Shown piece after piece: positions 35,859 through 45,426 of a stretch of 64,000 bases of DNA. The stretch spans positions 89,591-153,590 of the forward strand of contig NZ_VIRW01000007.1 in assembly GCF_009760905.1 (NCBI RefSeq), read 5' to 3'. Every line of letters begins with the position of its first letter. The stretch's first letter is position 1. Under the pieces are notes generated by a model. The model made no database searches, had not been told where the DNA came from, and saw nothing but the letters and a program-made list of their open reading frames with translations. The DNA comes from Chitinibacter sp. GC72. Lineage in GTDB: Bacteria; Pseudomonadota; Gammaproteobacteria; Burkholderiales; Chitinibacteraceae. The translations under genes and the position numbers were made by a program.

Positions 35859-36926
35859 TTACTGAATAATCCCGCCACCCAGGCAAACTTCATCCTTGTA
35901 TAACACCATTGATTGCCCCGGCGTCACCGCCCATTGCGGCTCGTCGAACACCAGTTGCACACCACCTTCAATATGAGTGAGCGTGCAGGCGCTATCCTGC
36001 TGGCGGTAGCGCGTTTTGGCGGTATAGCGCCCCTCAAGCGGTGTTTCGCCCAGAATCCATGAGCAATCTTTGGCGACCAGCACCGGATTGAGCAGCAAGG
36101 GATGATCATGGCCTTGCACGACGATCAGCTCGTTGCGCTCCATATTCTTGCCGGCGACAAACCACGGCTCGGCGCTGCCTTTGGTGCCGCCGATGCCCAG
36201 CCCTTGGCGCTGGCCGAGCGTGTAATACATCAAGCCTTGATGCTCGCCCATCACCCTGCCTTCAGGCGTCACCATCGCGCCGGGTTTTTTCGGCAGATAG
36301 CGATTGAGAAACTCGCGGAACGGGCGCTCGCCGATAAAGCAGATACCGGTCGAATCTTTTTTCTTCGCGTTCGGCAGATCAATCTGCTCGGCAATCACGC
36401 GCACTTCGGACTTCAGTAAATCACCGAGCGGGAACACCGCGTGCGAGATTTGCTCTTGGCTGAGGCGATAGAGGAAATAAGTCTGATCTTTGCTCTGATC
36501 CGCAGCGCGCAGCATTTCGGTACGGCCGTCTTCCCTTAATCTGGTTTTCGCATAGTGCCCAGTCGCGAGCTTGACGCCACCGAGCTTGATCGCGTATTGG
36601 AGAAACGATTTGAATTTGATTTCGCTATTGCACAGAATATCGGGATTCGGCGTGCGCCCGGCTGAATATTCGGTCAGGAAATGGCTGAATACGCGGTCCT
36701 TGTACTCCGCAGCAAAATTGACCAGCTCGATATCGATACCCAGCAAATCCGCGACTGCAATCGCGTCCATGCTGTCTTCCTTGATCGAGCAATATTCGTC
36801 GTTATTGTCGTCTTCCCAGTTCTGCATGAAAACGCCATGCACTTCATAGCCCTGTGCTTTGAGCAAGTGCGCAGTCACCGATGAATCGACGCCGCCAGAA
36901 AGACCTACTACAATTTTGCTGCTCAT
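35859..36926 (-). CDS. mnmA: tRNA-specific 2-thiouridylase MnmA
   Basis: Adds sulfur to uridine 34 of tRNA Lys, Glu and Gln. 355 residues. The ATP-binding P-loop is GLSGGVDSS (8-16); the two catalytic Cys are in [12 protein letters not shown] (about Cys100) and [11 protein letters not shown] (about Cys197). The C-terminus LGGGIIQ is characteristic. It begins 4 bp inside the end of the NUDIX gene (ATGA) and forms an operon with it, an order common in proteobacteria. Confidence 0.96.
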   Translation of the reverse strand: MSSKIVVGLSGGVDSSVTAHLLKAQGYEVHGVFMQNWEDDNNDEYCSIKEDSMDAIAVADLLGIDIELVNFAAEYKDRVFSHFLTEYSAGRTPNPDILCNSEIKFKSFLQYAIKLGGVKLATGHYAKTRLREDGRTEMLRAADQSKDQTYFLYRLSQEQISHAVFPLGDLLKSEVRVIAEQIDLPNAKKKDSTGICFIGERPFREFLNRYLPKKPGAMVTPEGRVMGEHQGLMYYTLGQRQGLGIGGTKGSAEPWFVAGKNMERNELIVVQGHDHPLLLNPVLVAKDCSWILGETPLEGRYTAKTRYRQQDSACTLTHIEGGVQLVFDEPQWAVTPGQSMVLYKDEVCLGGGIIQ

Positions 36927-37405
36927 GACTGCTTTCCATTCAAATCAGTGTTTCCATCAAAATCACGGATGATATCCAGCGGATACCGCCGACCCGCCAA
37001 ATAATCATCAATACACGCCAGCAGCAAGGGGCTGCGGTGCTGTTCGCTTCGTACAATCAACTCGTCACGCGTCAACCACACCGCCGCTTCAATCCCTTCA
37101 TCGGCCAAACCCAATTGACGTGCCGCATCATGCTCGCCCAGCTCGCCACAAAAGGCATAGCGCAGATAGGTCAGATCCGTACCCGGCACGGTCCACTGAT
37201 AAATACCGACCAAGGCGCGGGGCTCAAACTGATACGCGGTTTCTTCCAGCGTTTCGCGCCGACAAGCAGCGACAATCGATTCATTGGCATCGACGTGACC
37301 TGCGGGCTGATTGAGTTTGAGCTGGCCTTGAATGCGTTCTTCAACAATCAGAAAGCGTCCGTCACGCTCGATCACGGCGGCAACGGTGGTATTGGGTTTC
37401 CACAT
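36923..37405 (-). CDS. nudJ: NUDIX hydrolase, NudJ-like
   Basis: 160 residues, phosphatase of the NudJ/YmfB type that acts on nucleoside tri- and diphosphates or thiamine pyrophosphate intermediates in relatives. The NUDIX box is [20 protein letters not shown], about residues 37-56, matching GX5EX7REUXEEXGU with Thr-Ala after EE. The N-terminus [22 protein letters not shown] is typical. First gene of the nudJ-mnmA pair, the usual neighbour of mnmA in proteobacteria. Confidence 0.9.
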   Translation of the reverse strand: MWKPNTTVAAVIERDGRFLIVEERIQGQLKLNQPAGHVDANESIVAACRRETLEETAYQFEPRALVGIYQWTVPGTDLTYLRYAFCGELGEHDAARQLGLADEGIEAAVWLTRDELIVRSEQHRSPLLLACIDDYLAGRRYPLDIIRDFDGNTDLNGKQS

Positions 37406-37540
37406 GGAAGTGTCTTGTTTTTACTTGGGAATTGGCCAATTTTACCTGATCGCCGCAGAAAAATCCCCCGCAGGGCGGTAAGTACTGCGGCACAGTCAAT
37501 ATTCACCAGCTAGCCATTTCAATAGCGCCGATGAAATCAT

Positions 37541-37717
37541 TTGCCGATTCGCCAGACCCAGTGCTAGAGTAAATCGTTGCTCTAACATGGGGTTAGGGCA
37601 ACACGTACGGTTGTGCAAACAGGCTGGCACCAATGTGCCGGCGAGGCAGGAGACGACACTCCTGCAACGAGCGGCTGATTTAGCAGTCGCACCTGTCAGC
37701 AAAATCAGCGACGTAGC
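37541..37717 (+). ncRNA. Series of RNA-like hairpins, unknown structured RNA
   Basis: Within about 135 bases are four well-formed hairpins: GTTGCTCTAAC/GTTAGGGCAAC (37576-37602), GCTGGCAC/GTGCCGGC (37623-37642), GCAGGAG/CTCCTGC (37646-37665) and GCTGATTT/AAATCAGC (37674-37709). TTGCCG (37541) and TAGAGT (37565) could be -35 and -10 with 18 bases between, placing a start near the first hairpin. No convincing coding frame. It may be a leader RNA of the small gene at 37998, now split from it by the MITE-like element. I cannot assign it to a known class. Confidence 0.45.
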
Positions 37718-37973
37718 AGGGTCTGTTGGAGCTTGGTTTACGAATCGCGTTTGAGCTTGGCCTGCGCACAAATCCCGTAGCATAGTTATTCTACGCAAGG
37801 GATTTGTAACGCCGGATCAGGCCAAAAGCAGCCAAACCCGCAGGGCTGGGTGAATTTCGCGGCAACTCCGCGTTATTCCGTGTTCGTATAGCGAGCTATA
37901 AGTCACACGAAATGCCTTGATTTGCCGCGAAACCCACGCCAGCGCGGTCGCAAACCAAGCACCAACAGACCCT
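37718..37973. mobile_element. MITE-like element, 256 bp, with 32-bp terminal inverted repeats
   Basis: The left end AGGGTCTGTTGGAGCTTGG and the complement of the right end AGGGTCTGTTGGTGCTTGG match over about 32 bp with four to five differences (left 37718-37749, right 37942-37973). There is no transposase. Inside are two more strong inverted repeats: TTGGCCTG...CAGGCCAA enclosing ACAAATCCC...GGGATTTGT, and TTCGCGGCAA (37855-37864)/TTGCCGCGAA (37922-37931). No clear target duplication. The ends resemble IS5-family termini in my memory; unproved. Confidence 0.75.
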
Positions 37974-37997
37974 CGTGAAACCTTCAAGGAGTTCGCC

Positions 37998-38141
37998 ATG
38001 CGATTTAACTTCATGGAAGGCTTAGCGAGTACGGTCAACGATGCGTTGATGAACTTGTTCCGGGCCTTTAAAGCACCTAGTAAACTGGATCACGATGACG
38101 CGAGAAATCTCGCACTGGAAATCGCTGAACCATTTCGGTAG
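37998..38141 (+). CDS. Possible 47-residue protein of unknown function
   Basis: A short open frame MRFNFMEGLASTVNDALMN... ending ALEIAEPFR, with AAGGAG seven bases before the ATG and an intrinsic terminator 34 bp after the stop. It has mixed charged and amphipathic character without a membrane segment or known motif. Its upstream region is the MITE-like element, so its promoter may be disrupted or supplied by it. The good ribosome site and terminator argue for a real gene; small size and lack of any recognised homologue argue for caution. Confidence 0.45.
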   Translation: MRFNFMEGLASTVNDALMNLFRAFKAPSKLDHDDARNLALEIAEPFR

Positions 38142-38174
38142 CTACGGCCAGCTAGGATTGAATGACTAAACAGC

Positions 38175-38197
38175 AACGGGGCGAAAGCCCCGTTTTT
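38175..38197 (+). terminator. Intrinsic terminator
   Basis: AACGGGGC, GAAA loop, GCCCCGTT, then TTTTT in the plus direction. It closes the small gene at 37998-38141 and also separates it from the convergent kinase gene. Confidence 0.9.
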
Positions 38198-38242
38198 ATT
38201 TACTGTCATCATCTACCTGTTGCTGTCACCCGTATCCCGGCT

Positions 38243-40639
38243 TTAATGGCGCAACAGATTAATCGGCTCTTGCTGCTCTACAGGCGCTTCAATCGGCAGC
38301 ATCAAGACAAACAATGCCCCGCCCTCAGGGGCATCGCGCAGCTCAAGCGAGCCGCCCAGCGTGCCATTAACCAGCGAATACACCAGATACAAACCCAGAC
38401 CACTGCCGCCCTGGCCAAAGCGGGTAGTAAAAAAAGGATCGAACACACGCTTTTTCATCGCATCGGGAATACCGCAACCATTGTCCTGATAGCTCAATTC
38501 GATTTGCGCCTCGTTGGCCACCCGCGCTGCGATTACAATTTCCCCGGCGGCATGTGCGGCAAAGCCATGAATCAGCGAATTGTTAATAAAATTGCCGATC
38601 ACCTGCTCCAGAGAACCGGGGTAGCTGTGCAGCACCAGCCCTGCCGGTACCCGGTTCACAATCTGCACTGCTGTTTTGTGCAGATTCATCGCATTCGCGG
38701 CAATGGTTTCGGCGATGATCTGCTGCAGATCAAAGCGGCGACGCTTGTTGGACGCAGTATCGACGGCCACCTGCTTTAAATTGGAAATCAGATTGCTCGC
38801 CCTGCGCGCATTGCGCTCGACCAGCTCGGCAATCATGCTGGTATCGTCCAGATACTGCAGCAACAGGGTCTTTTTCATTTGCCCATCGCTGATTTTGTCG
38901 AGTATTTCGTGATTCTTATCGAGCAGCGTGCTGGCTGCAGTCAGCGTATTGCCCAGCGGCGTATTGAGCTCGTGGGCAAAACCGGCCACCAGATTTCCCA
39001 GCGAGGCGAGTTTTTCCGACTCGATCAAATGCGCCATGGCTTTTTGCAGCTCGATCGTACGCTCGACCACTCGGGCCTCAAGCTCGGTATTATTTTGCTG
39101 CAGTTTGGCGTTCAGCCGGGCAATATCGGCCTGGAAAATCTGCCGCTCGATATTGGCCAGCGCGCGCGTGCCAATAATGGTGAGCTGGTTGATATATTGC
39201 ACCTCATCGGCACTCCAGTTTTTGGTACTGCCGCTTTGCTCGACCATCAGCACGCCATACAGACTTTCATTCAAACGCAACGGGCTTATCACGACTGCGC
39301 CCACCTTGCCCGGTTGAAACAGTTTTTCGTACATATCCCAGGTGTGCTGGTGATGCTGGGAATTGTGCGCCACGGTCACCTCGCCCAGCCGCAAGCTTTT
39401 GAGTAATCCGGGGCCAAATTGCTGCAATGATTCGGTTTTATGCGGGTAAACCTGCCGGAACGACTGAAAATCGGTCATGTATTCCCAATAGCTCGCACCG
39501 ACGCCCTTGATAATTTGCGTACTGGTCTGGCACAGCAGCAGGGCCAGCTCGTCCAGATCACAATGCTCAAGACGGCCATTATTGGCCAGCTCAAGCAAAA
39601 TGCGCCCGGAGCTGGGGCGCAAACCAGCCAGATCTTCCAGCTCGGCCAATTGTTGCTGATGATCATGCGGGCTGATTTTTTCGCGCAACTGATTAGCCTG
39701 CCTAAAAGCCCGCAAGGCCAGTGAGGCATCATTGACCGATTCGGCCAGCTCAGCCTGTTGCATCAATAGCCGCATCTGGATATGCGCCGAGCCCGATGCG
39801 CTGGCAAAATCAATCCCGGTTTGCACTTCATCCAGTGCGGCTTGCAGATGACCTTCATGCTCGGCAATACGGGCGCGAACGCCATAAATATTGGCCAGCG
39901 CCCACATATGATGTGCCTGCTGGCAAATGCTCAGCGCTTGCGCCAGATTGGCCTTGCTATGCGGCAGTTCGCCCAGCTCCAGATACGCCTCGGCAATGCG
40001 GAAGTAAATCTCGCCAATATCGTCGGCGTGATCAAGCTGCTCGGCCAGTTGTAAAGATTCCTGATAAACCTGCAGCGCCTCCTGACGCTGGCCGATCCGC
40101 AGCAAATTCACGCCCAGATTGAGCAGGATATTCATCAACAGCGTTTGATCATCGATCAGGCGGGCTTTATCCTCGGCCTGACGCAGCAGGATGGCTGCAG
40201 TGGCATTGTCTTCCAGCGCGTCATAAATCTGCGCAATCCCCACTTTGGCCCACACCCAGCACACCTGATCTTCAGCCAGCGTAGCCACTTCCAGACAATG
40301 CGCCCACGCCTGCATGGCACGGCGGTATTCAGCGCGGGTGTAAACTGCCCGCCCAATCACATTGAGCAGGCGCGCTTCGTCCTGAAACTGGTGGTAGCTT
40401 TGCGCCAGCTGCAGCGCTTCGTACAGGATATTGATGCTGGAGTCGGGATAGCCATGCTGATCGATCACCAGACCATACTGGATGGCAATGGCAATAAACG
40501 CAGCATCGTCGTGCGCGGCGCGCGCCATAGCAAAGGCGGCTTCACAGTGGCCAAACGCTTCGTAGCGGTCAGCATTGCATTGTTTGATGATTTTATCGAG
40601 CGCCGCTTGCAGGGGCGCGGTGATGGCGGGCTGATTCAT
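38243..40639 (-). CDS. TPR-GAF sensor histidine kinase (soluble)
   Basis: 798 residues, no membrane helix. The N-terminal half (about 10-310) is a run of tetratricopeptide repeats (for example EALQVYQESLQLAEQLDHA). A GAF-like domain (about 375-500, with VGAVVISPLRLNESLYGVLMVEQ) and a coiled coil (about 510-555) lead to HisKA with the phosphoacceptor His in LVAGFAHELNTPLGN and an HATPase domain (NFINNSLIHGFA, YQDNGCGIPD, GQGGSGLGLYLVYSLV). Start ATG 40639 is preferred over TTG 40645. No response regulator is adjacent, so this is an orphan. The kinase core closely matches the PAS kinase at 10592-12208 (shared LTAASTL and DGQxKKT motifs), which raises the possibility of crosstalk with the HD-GYP regulator. 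Confidence 0.9.
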   Translation of the reverse strand: MNQPAITAPLQAALDKIIKQCNADRYEAFGHCEAAFAMARAAHDDAAFIAIAIQYGLVIDQHGYPDSSINILYEALQLAQSYHQFQDEARLLNVIGRAVYTRAEYRRAMQAWAHCLEVATLAEDQVCWVWAKVGIAQIYDALEDNATAAILLRQAEDKARLIDDQTLLMNILLNLGVNLLRIGQRQEALQVYQESLQLAEQLDHADDIGEIYFRIAEAYLELGELPHSKANLAQALSICQQAHHMWALANIYGVRARIAEHEGHLQAALDEVQTGIDFASASGSAHIQMRLLMQQAELAESVNDASLALRAFRQANQLREKISPHDHQQQLAELEDLAGLRPSSGRILLELANNGRLEHCDLDELALLLCQTSTQIIKGVGASYWEYMTDFQSFRQVYPHKTESLQQFGPGLLKSLRLGEVTVAHNSQHHQHTWDMYEKLFQPGKVGAVVISPLRLNESLYGVLMVEQSGSTKNWSADEVQYINQLTIIGTRALANIERQIFQADIARLNAKLQQNNTELEARVVERTIELQKAMAHLIESEKLASLGNLVAGFAHELNTPLGNTLTAASTLLDKNHEILDKISDGQMKKTLLLQYLDDTSMIAELVERNARRASNLISNLKQVAVDTASNKRRRFDLQQIIAETIAANAMNLHKTAVQIVNRVPAGLVLHSYPGSLEQVIGNFINNSLIHGFAAHAAGEIVIAARVANEAQIELSYQDNGCGIPDAMKKRVFDPFFTTRFGQGGSGLGLYLVYSLVNGTLGGSLELRDAPEGGALFVLMLPIEAPVEQQEPINLLRH

Positions 40640-40718
40640 GCACAATCACTCTGGGTCGGGTGATGTTCACTATAGGTCAGCCCACTTGGGCAAGCCAATA
40701 CACCATTGCCTATATAGC

Positions 40719-40789
40719 GGGGTATAGCCCACAAAGCCAATCTGGATAAAAATCAGGGCGATATACCCATAAGAAGTAATATCGCCCTA
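40719..40789. repeat. Dispersed palindromic repeat, copy 8 (compound)
   Basis: GGGGTATAGCCC (40719-40730) pairs imperfectly with AGGGCGATATACCC (40755-40768), and AGGGCGATAT (40755-40764) also pairs exactly with ATATCGCCCT (40780-40789). The two overlapping hairpins could be alternatives. Located between argJ and the TPR kinase. Confidence 0.75.
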
Positions 40790-40846
40790 TTTCATTTCCC
40801 GGCCAATTTAAATACCATTTGGCTCAAGCACAAGCCGAAAAACCGA

Positions 40847-42088
40847 TTAGCTGCGGTATTCGGCGTTGATTTTCACGTAGTCGTATGAGAAATCGCAGCT
40901 CCACACCGTGGCTTGATGCTCGCCACGATTGAGCTTGATATTGATCGCGATCTCGGCCTTGTTCATCACTGCCTGGCCCTGCTCTTCGCGATACTCCGGG
41001 TTACGCCCGCCGTTGATCGCCACCAGCACGTCATCCAGACGTACTTCAATGTTATCAACGTTAAGATCATTAATCCCCGCGTAGCCAATCGCCGCCAGAA
41101 TCCGGCCCAGATTAGGGTCCGACGCGAAGAACGCCGTTTTCACCAGTGGCGAGCGACCAATTGCGTAGCCGACCGCTTTACATTCCTCATAGCTTGCGCC
41201 GCCTTCGACATTGATCGTGATGAACTTGGTCGCGCCTTCGCCATCGCGCACAATCGCTTGCGCAAGGAACTGCGACACTTGCAACACCGCCGCTTGCAGC
41301 GCGGCGTAGTCAGCGCTACTGGCATCGACGATTTCGTCGTTGCCCGCCTGACCGGTAGCGATCAGGATAAAACTGTCATTGGTGCTGGTGTCACCATCAA
41401 CGGTGATGCTGTTGAACGAGTGATCGGCGGCATATTTGAGCATTTGCTGCAGCAAAGGCTGGCTAATGGCCGCGTCGGTGGCCACATAGCCTAGCATCGT
41501 CGCCATATTCGGGTGGATCATGCCCGAGCCTTTGGCGATACCGGTAATCGTCACGGTTTTGCCGCCGATTTGCACTTGGGTACTCGATGCTTTAGGCACG
41601 ATGTCGGTGGTCATAATACTGCTGGCGGCTTGGGCCCAATTGCTCGCCGAGAAATCGGCTTTCGCGGCAGGCAGTGCGGCAATAATCTTGTCGGCTGGCA
41701 GCGGCTCCAAAATCACGCCAGTCGAGAATGGCAGCACCTGATTAGCCTCAATGCCCAATTGCTCGGCTGTTGCAGCGCAAATCGCTTGCGCGCGCTGCAT
41801 GCCATCGACGCCGGTACCGGCATTGGCATTGCCGGTATTGATCACCAGAGCACGAATTGATTGGCCTGTAGACAGATACTGCTGCAGGTATTCTTGACAG
41901 AGCCGTACCGGCGCAGCGCAAAAGCGATTCAGCGTAAACACGCCCGCCACGCGCGAGCCTGGCGCAATGCGGAATAAGGTCGTGTCTTTGCGACCCACCT
42001 TTTTGATGCCTGCCGAGGCAATCCCAATTTCAACGCCGGCAACGGGCAACAGAGCAGCAGGGTCCAGCGGGGCGATATTTACGGGCAT
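40847..42088 (-). CDS. argJ: Bifunctional ornithine acetyltransferase / N-acetylglutamate synthase
   Basis: Arginine synthesis enzyme that recycles acetyl from acetylornithine to glutamate. 413 residues from ATG 42088 ([19 protein letters not shown]), with GGAG about six bases upstream; the same frame stays open for about 75 codons further upstream but without coding character. The autocleavage site is the Thr in [11 protein letters not shown] (about 186-196), and KGSGMIHPN precedes it. Ends [14 protein letters not shown], typical of ArgJ. Divergent from the NSS transporter. Confidence 0.96.
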   Translation of the reverse strand: MPVNIAPLDPAALLPVAGVEIGIASAGIKKVGRKDTTLFRIAPGSRVAGVFTLNRFCAAPVRLCQEYLQQYLSTGQSIRALVINTGNANAGTGVDGMQRAQAICAATAEQLGIEANQVLPFSTGVILEPLPADKIIAALPAAKADFSASNWAQAASSIMTTDIVPKASSTQVQIGGKTVTITGIAKGSGMIHPNMATMLGYVATDAAISQPLLQQMLKYAADHSFNSITVDGDTSTNDSFILIATGQAGNDEIVDASSADYAALQAAVLQVSQFLAQAIVRDGEGATKFITINVEGGASYEECKAVGYAIGRSPLVKTAFFASDPNLGRILAAIGYAGINDLNVDNIEVRLDDVLVAINGGRNPEYREEQGQAVMNKAEIAINIKLNRGEHQATVWSCDFSYDYVKINAEYRS

Positions 42089-42367
42089 GATGGCTCCAAA
42101 CGAAATCTGAAAAATGCAGCAAAAGCGCATTGTAACTGATGCGCGATGACGATTTAAGGGCAGCAACTGAAATCGCAGCCACGGCGGACAGGCCGCACAC
42201 CACGCCGAGTCTGCCCAGCCGCGCTTTGCCCTAGGCTGGCGCACTATGCGGGCTTGCCACAATAGAGCAAACCAGTGAGCAAAGGCATACTGCAACGCTT
42301 TGCTGTACCCCATATGGCATCGCCAGCAACGGTACAGACCGCGTTTTATTCATTCAGGTAAATCAAT

Positions 42368-43687
42368 ATGTCACGCGCAAACTGGGGCTCGAAACTGGGC
42401 TTTATCTTGGCTACCGCAGGCTCGGCCGTCGGGCTGGGTGCCATCTGGAAATTTCCGTATATGGCCGGCAAAAATGGCGGCGGCGCTTTTCTGGTGGTGT
42501 ATCTGGCCTGCGTTTTTACCGTCGGTATCGGCATGCTGCTGGCTGAAATGGCCATTGGCCGTGCGGCGCAAAAATCGGCCACCACCGCGTATCGCAATCT
42601 GAAAGGCGGCCTGTGGCCGTGGGCCGGGCGGCTATCGGTGCTGTGCTCATTTGTGATTCTGTCATTTTACTCGGTCGTTGGCGGCTGGACTTTTGCCTAT
42701 CTGTACCAATCAATCACGGGCGCGGCGATTACCAGCAATGTGACCGAGCTGGGGAATATTTTCAGCCAGTTTATCGCCAACCCCAGTCTGGCCATTCTCT
42801 ACACCACGCTATTTCTGGGCGTAACCATGCTGGTGGTACTGGGCGGAGTGCAACAAGGGATCGAGCGCTGGAGCAAGGTCTTGATGCCGCTACTGTTTGG
42901 CTTGCTCATCCTCTTGATCGGCCGCTCGCTCACACTACCGGGCGCAATGGCGGGCGTGAACTACTTCCTGACGCCTGATTTTTCGCAAGTCAACGCACCG
43001 ATGATTCTGGACGCCATGGGTCTGGCGCTGTTTTCGCTCTCGGTCGGCATGGGCTTGCTGATCGCCTATGGCTCCTACGTGGCGCCCGATACCAATCTGG
43101 CCAAAACGTCGGTCTGGATTACGCTGCTGGGCACGCTCGCTTGCCTGTTGGCCGGGCTGCTCGTGCTGCCAGCCGTGTTTGCCTTTAATGTTGACCCCAG
43201 CGCCGGCCCCGGCCTGACCTTTATCACCATGCCGGCGATTTTCGCGCAGATGCCGTTTGGCCAACTGTTTGCAATTGCCTTCTTTTTGCTGCTGATTTTT
43301 GCCGCGCTCACTTCATCGGTCTCGATTCTGGAGCCGCTGGTGGCGTTTCTGATGGATGAATTTCATTTCGAGCGCAAACCTGCGACCTGGCTTGCCAGTG
43401 CCAGCGTCTGGGTCTTTAGTATTCCGGCGGCGCTGTCGTTTGGCGCAATGAAAGATGTGCTGTTCTTTGGCAAAAATGCTTTTGATCTGATGGATTACGC
43501 CAGCAGCAACATCATGCTGCCAGCGGGTGGTTTGCTGTCGGCGCTCTTTGTCGGCTGGGCCATCTGGCCGCGAATGCATCAGGATCTGCATCTGGAAGGC
43601 TCAGCACGCATTCTGCCCGCTTTCCGTGTGGTGTGTGCCTGGGTGTCGCCGCTGGTGATCGGCGCAATCTGGTGGCACAGTCTGTAA
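42368..43687 (+). CDS. Sodium-dependent amino-acid transporter, NSS/SNF family
   Basis: 439-residue membrane protein of the LeuT-type neurotransmitter:sodium symporter family. The family signature is at the N-terminus: SKLGFILATAGSAVGLGAIWKFPYMAGKNGGGAF (about 8-41, with the unwound TM1 at SAVGLGAIWKFP). Eleven to twelve hydrophobic segments follow, as in bacterial NSS proteins such as MhsT and Tyt1. Substrate is not predictable. Single gene divergent from argJ, with a 280-bp intervening gap holding both promoters; nothing else was recognised there. Confidence 0.92.
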   Translation: MSRANWGSKLGFILATAGSAVGLGAIWKFPYMAGKNGGGAFLVVYLACVFTVGIGMLLAEMAIGRAAQKSATTAYRNLKGGLWPWAGRLSVLCSFVILSFYSVVGGWTFAYLYQSITGAAITSNVTELGNIFSQFIANPSLAILYTTLFLGVTMLVVLGGVQQGIERWSKVLMPLLFGLLILLIGRSLTLPGAMAGVNYFLTPDFSQVNAPMILDAMGLALFSLSVGMGLLIAYGSYVAPDTNLAKTSVWITLLGTLACLLAGLLVLPAVFAFNVDPSAGPGLTFITMPAIFAQMPFGQLFAIAFFLLLIFAALTSSVSILEPLVAFLMDEFHFERKPATWLASASVWVFSIPAALSFGAMKDVLFFGKNAFDLMDYASSNIMLPAGGLLSALFVGWAIWPRMHQDLHLEGSARILPAFRVVCAWVSPLVIGAIWWHSL

Positions 43688-43746
43688 CATAATTACCGTG
43701 TTTGTGCGCCAGTCGGCTCTGTATCAATCGGGGCAGATTGGGCACA

Positions 43747-44478
43747 ATGCACAGCGTGAAAGCCACTACTTATCAAATCAAGCCGCTAGGCCATCTCGCC
43801 ACGCCATTTGCCGACAAATTTGGCATTCCGCGCCAGCCGCGCCTTGCGCCGCACGCGATTGGCACGCTGCAACTCTTGCCGCCCTACAATCGCGCCGAAT
43901 GCGTGCGTGGGCTGGCTGATTTCTCGCACGTCTGGCTGCAGTTTGTTTTCCACGAAGTCGCCGGTCAGTGGTCGCCCACCGTGCGCCCGCCGCGTCTGGG
44001 CGGCAATGCCAAAGTCGGCGTGTTTGCCAGCCGCAGCCCGTTTCGCCCCAATTCGCTCGGTCTGTCGCTGGTCGAGCTGCTCGACGTGGATACCCGCGAT
44101 GGCGTGACGCTGCGTTTTGGCGGCGTTGATCTCGTTGATGGCACGCCGATTATCGACATCAAACCGTATATACCGTTCGCGGAAAGTCTAGGAAGTCTCG
44201 AAAGCCAGCCCGACGTACGCAGCGGTTTTGTCTCGGGTGCGCCGCCGCAACTGGCGGTTGAGTTTTCCGCCGCAGCAAACCAGCAAATCGCCGCCGCGTC
44301 CGAAGCCAATCTGCGCGAGTTAATCAGCGAGGTATTGGCTCAAGACCCAAGGCCAGCCTATGCTAGCGACGTATACCGCCTGTATGGCGTGCGGCTCTAT
44401 CGCTACGATGTGAAATGGCGTTGCGATGGACAAACCGCTTTTGTTGAATCACTCGACCCAATTGAACACTCGACCTAA
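43747..44478 (+). CDS. trmO: tRNA (t6A37) N6-methyltransferase TrmO
   Basis: Methylates the t6A37 modification of tRNA-Thr. 243 residues: an N-terminal TsaA/VirR-type beta domain (about 5-140; PRQPRLAP, NRAECVRGLADFSHVWLQFVFH, FASRSPFRPNSLGLS, DIKPYIPFAE) and a C-terminal extension (about 185-243; DPRPAY, YGVRLYRYDVKWR) found in TrmO. The start at ATG 43747 gives a normal N-terminus. It is in the same direction as the NSS gene 60 bp before and the patatin gene 20 bp after. Confidence 0.93.
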   Translation: MHSVKATTYQIKPLGHLATPFADKFGIPRQPRLAPHAIGTLQLLPPYNRAECVRGLADFSHVWLQFVFHEVAGQWSPTVRPPRLGGNAKVGVFASRSPFRPNSLGLSLVELLDVDTRDGVTLRFGGVDLVDGTPIIDIKPYIPFAESLGSLESQPDVRSGFVSGAPPQLAVEFSAAANQQIAAASEANLRELISEVLAQDPRPAYASDVYRLYGVRLYRYDVKWRCDGQTAFVESLDPIEHST

Positions 44479-44498
44479 TTTGAACGGGTAGCATCCAC

Positions 44499-45377
44499 AT
44501 GAAAATCACCACTTCACGCCGCGCAGCGCTAGCGCTTTGCGCCGTCATTCTCACCGCCTGCAACACCAACCCCAGCGCACCGGCGGCACCCGTTAAAACG
44601 CCAGCACCAGCGCGAATTGGTCTGGCGCTCGGCGGCGGCGCAGCCAAAGGTTTTGCGCACATCGGCGTCATCAAAATGCTCGAAGCCAACGGCATCAAGG
44701 TAGACGTCGTCACCGGCACCAGCGCGGGCAGCGTTGTTGGCAGCCTGTACGCCAGCGGCATGGACGCTTTTGCGTTGCAGGAACGCGCCGTAGCGCTCGA
44801 CGAAGGCCAGATTCGCGACGTCAATCTGCTCGGCGGCGGCCTCGTCAAAGGCCAGAAGCTGCAAGACTACGTCAACGCGCAAATCGGCAACAAGCCTTTC
44901 GAGAAGCTCGCCAAACCCTTCGCCGCAGTCGCGACCGATCTGGACAATGGCAATCGCATTGTTTTCAGCCGGGGCAACGTCGGCCAGGCCGTGCGTGCCT
45001 CAAGCAGCATTCCGGGCATTTTCATGCCCACGGTGATAGGCAAGCATAAATACGTCGATGGTGGCGTCGTCAGCCCGGTGCCGGTCGAGGCCGCGCGCGA
45101 GCTCGGCGCGAACTTTGTGATTGCAGTGGATATTTCGGCCAAGGCCAGCGGCAAATCATCAACCAGCACGCTGGGCATGATGAATCAGGCGATTGTCATC
45201 ATGGGGCAGAAACTCGGCGAACAGGAGCTGGCGCGCGCCGATATAGTGATCACGCCCAAAGTCGGCAAAATCGGCGCCGCCGATTTCGACCAGAAAAACG
45301 TAGCCATCGTCGAAGGCGAAAAAGCCGCGCTGGCCGCGCTGCCGCTGATTCGCAAGAAACTGGCAGAAAGGAAATAA
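44499..45377 (+). CDS. Patatin-like phospholipase lipoprotein (RssA-like)
   Basis: 292 residues. A signal peptide with lipobox ILTAC (Cys24) anchors it to the membrane. The patatin domain begins GLALGGGAAKGFAHIGVIKML (oxyanion loop about 44-64). The nucleophile Ser is in GTSAGS (about 76-81), and the Asp of the dyad in VDGGVVSPVPVEAAR (about 187-201). Close relatives are bacterial single-domain patatins of unclear substrate; predicted serine phospholipase or acyl hydrolase of the periplasm. A MetGlnLys-type end is not present; the last residues are RKKLAERK. Downstream YaiI gene begins 7 bp later, inside a palindromic repeat. Confidence 0.9.
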   Translation: MKITTSRRAALALCAVILTACNTNPSAPAAPVKTPAPARIGLALGGGAAKGFAHIGVIKMLEANGIKVDVVTGTSAGSVVGSLYASGMDAFALQERAVALDEGQIRDVNLLGGGLVKGQKLQDYVNAQIGNKPFEKLAKPFAAVATDLDNGNRIVFSRGNVGQAVRASSSIPGIFMPTVIGKHKYVDGGVVSPVPVEAARELGANFVIAVDISAKASGKSSTSTLGMMNQAIVIMGQKLGEQELARADIVITPKVGKIGAADFDQKNVAIVEGEKAALAALPLIRKKLAERK

Positions 45378-45426
45378 GGGTATATGCCTGTAGAACAATC
45401 TAGTACTGAGCTGCAGGGTAATACCC
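45378..45426. repeat. Dispersed palindromic repeat at the yaiI start, copy 9
   Basis: GGGTATATGCCTGTAG (45378-45393) and CTGCAGGGTAATACCC (45411-45426) pair imperfectly over about 16 bp. The repeat supplies both the start codon (ATG 45384) and the first fourteen codons of the next gene. Confidence 0.8.

Noticed and set aside
37571..37618. Group II intron domain V-like string (ACGTACGGTT) in the structured region
   Set aside because: The 3' strand resembles domain V, but the 5' AGC triad, the GAAA-type tetraloop and the 34-nt length are absent, and no reverse transcriptase gene is near.
37496..37798. 100-codon minus-strand open frame across the structured region
   Set aside because: It crosses both the hairpins and the MITE end, has no ribosome site and no known motifs.
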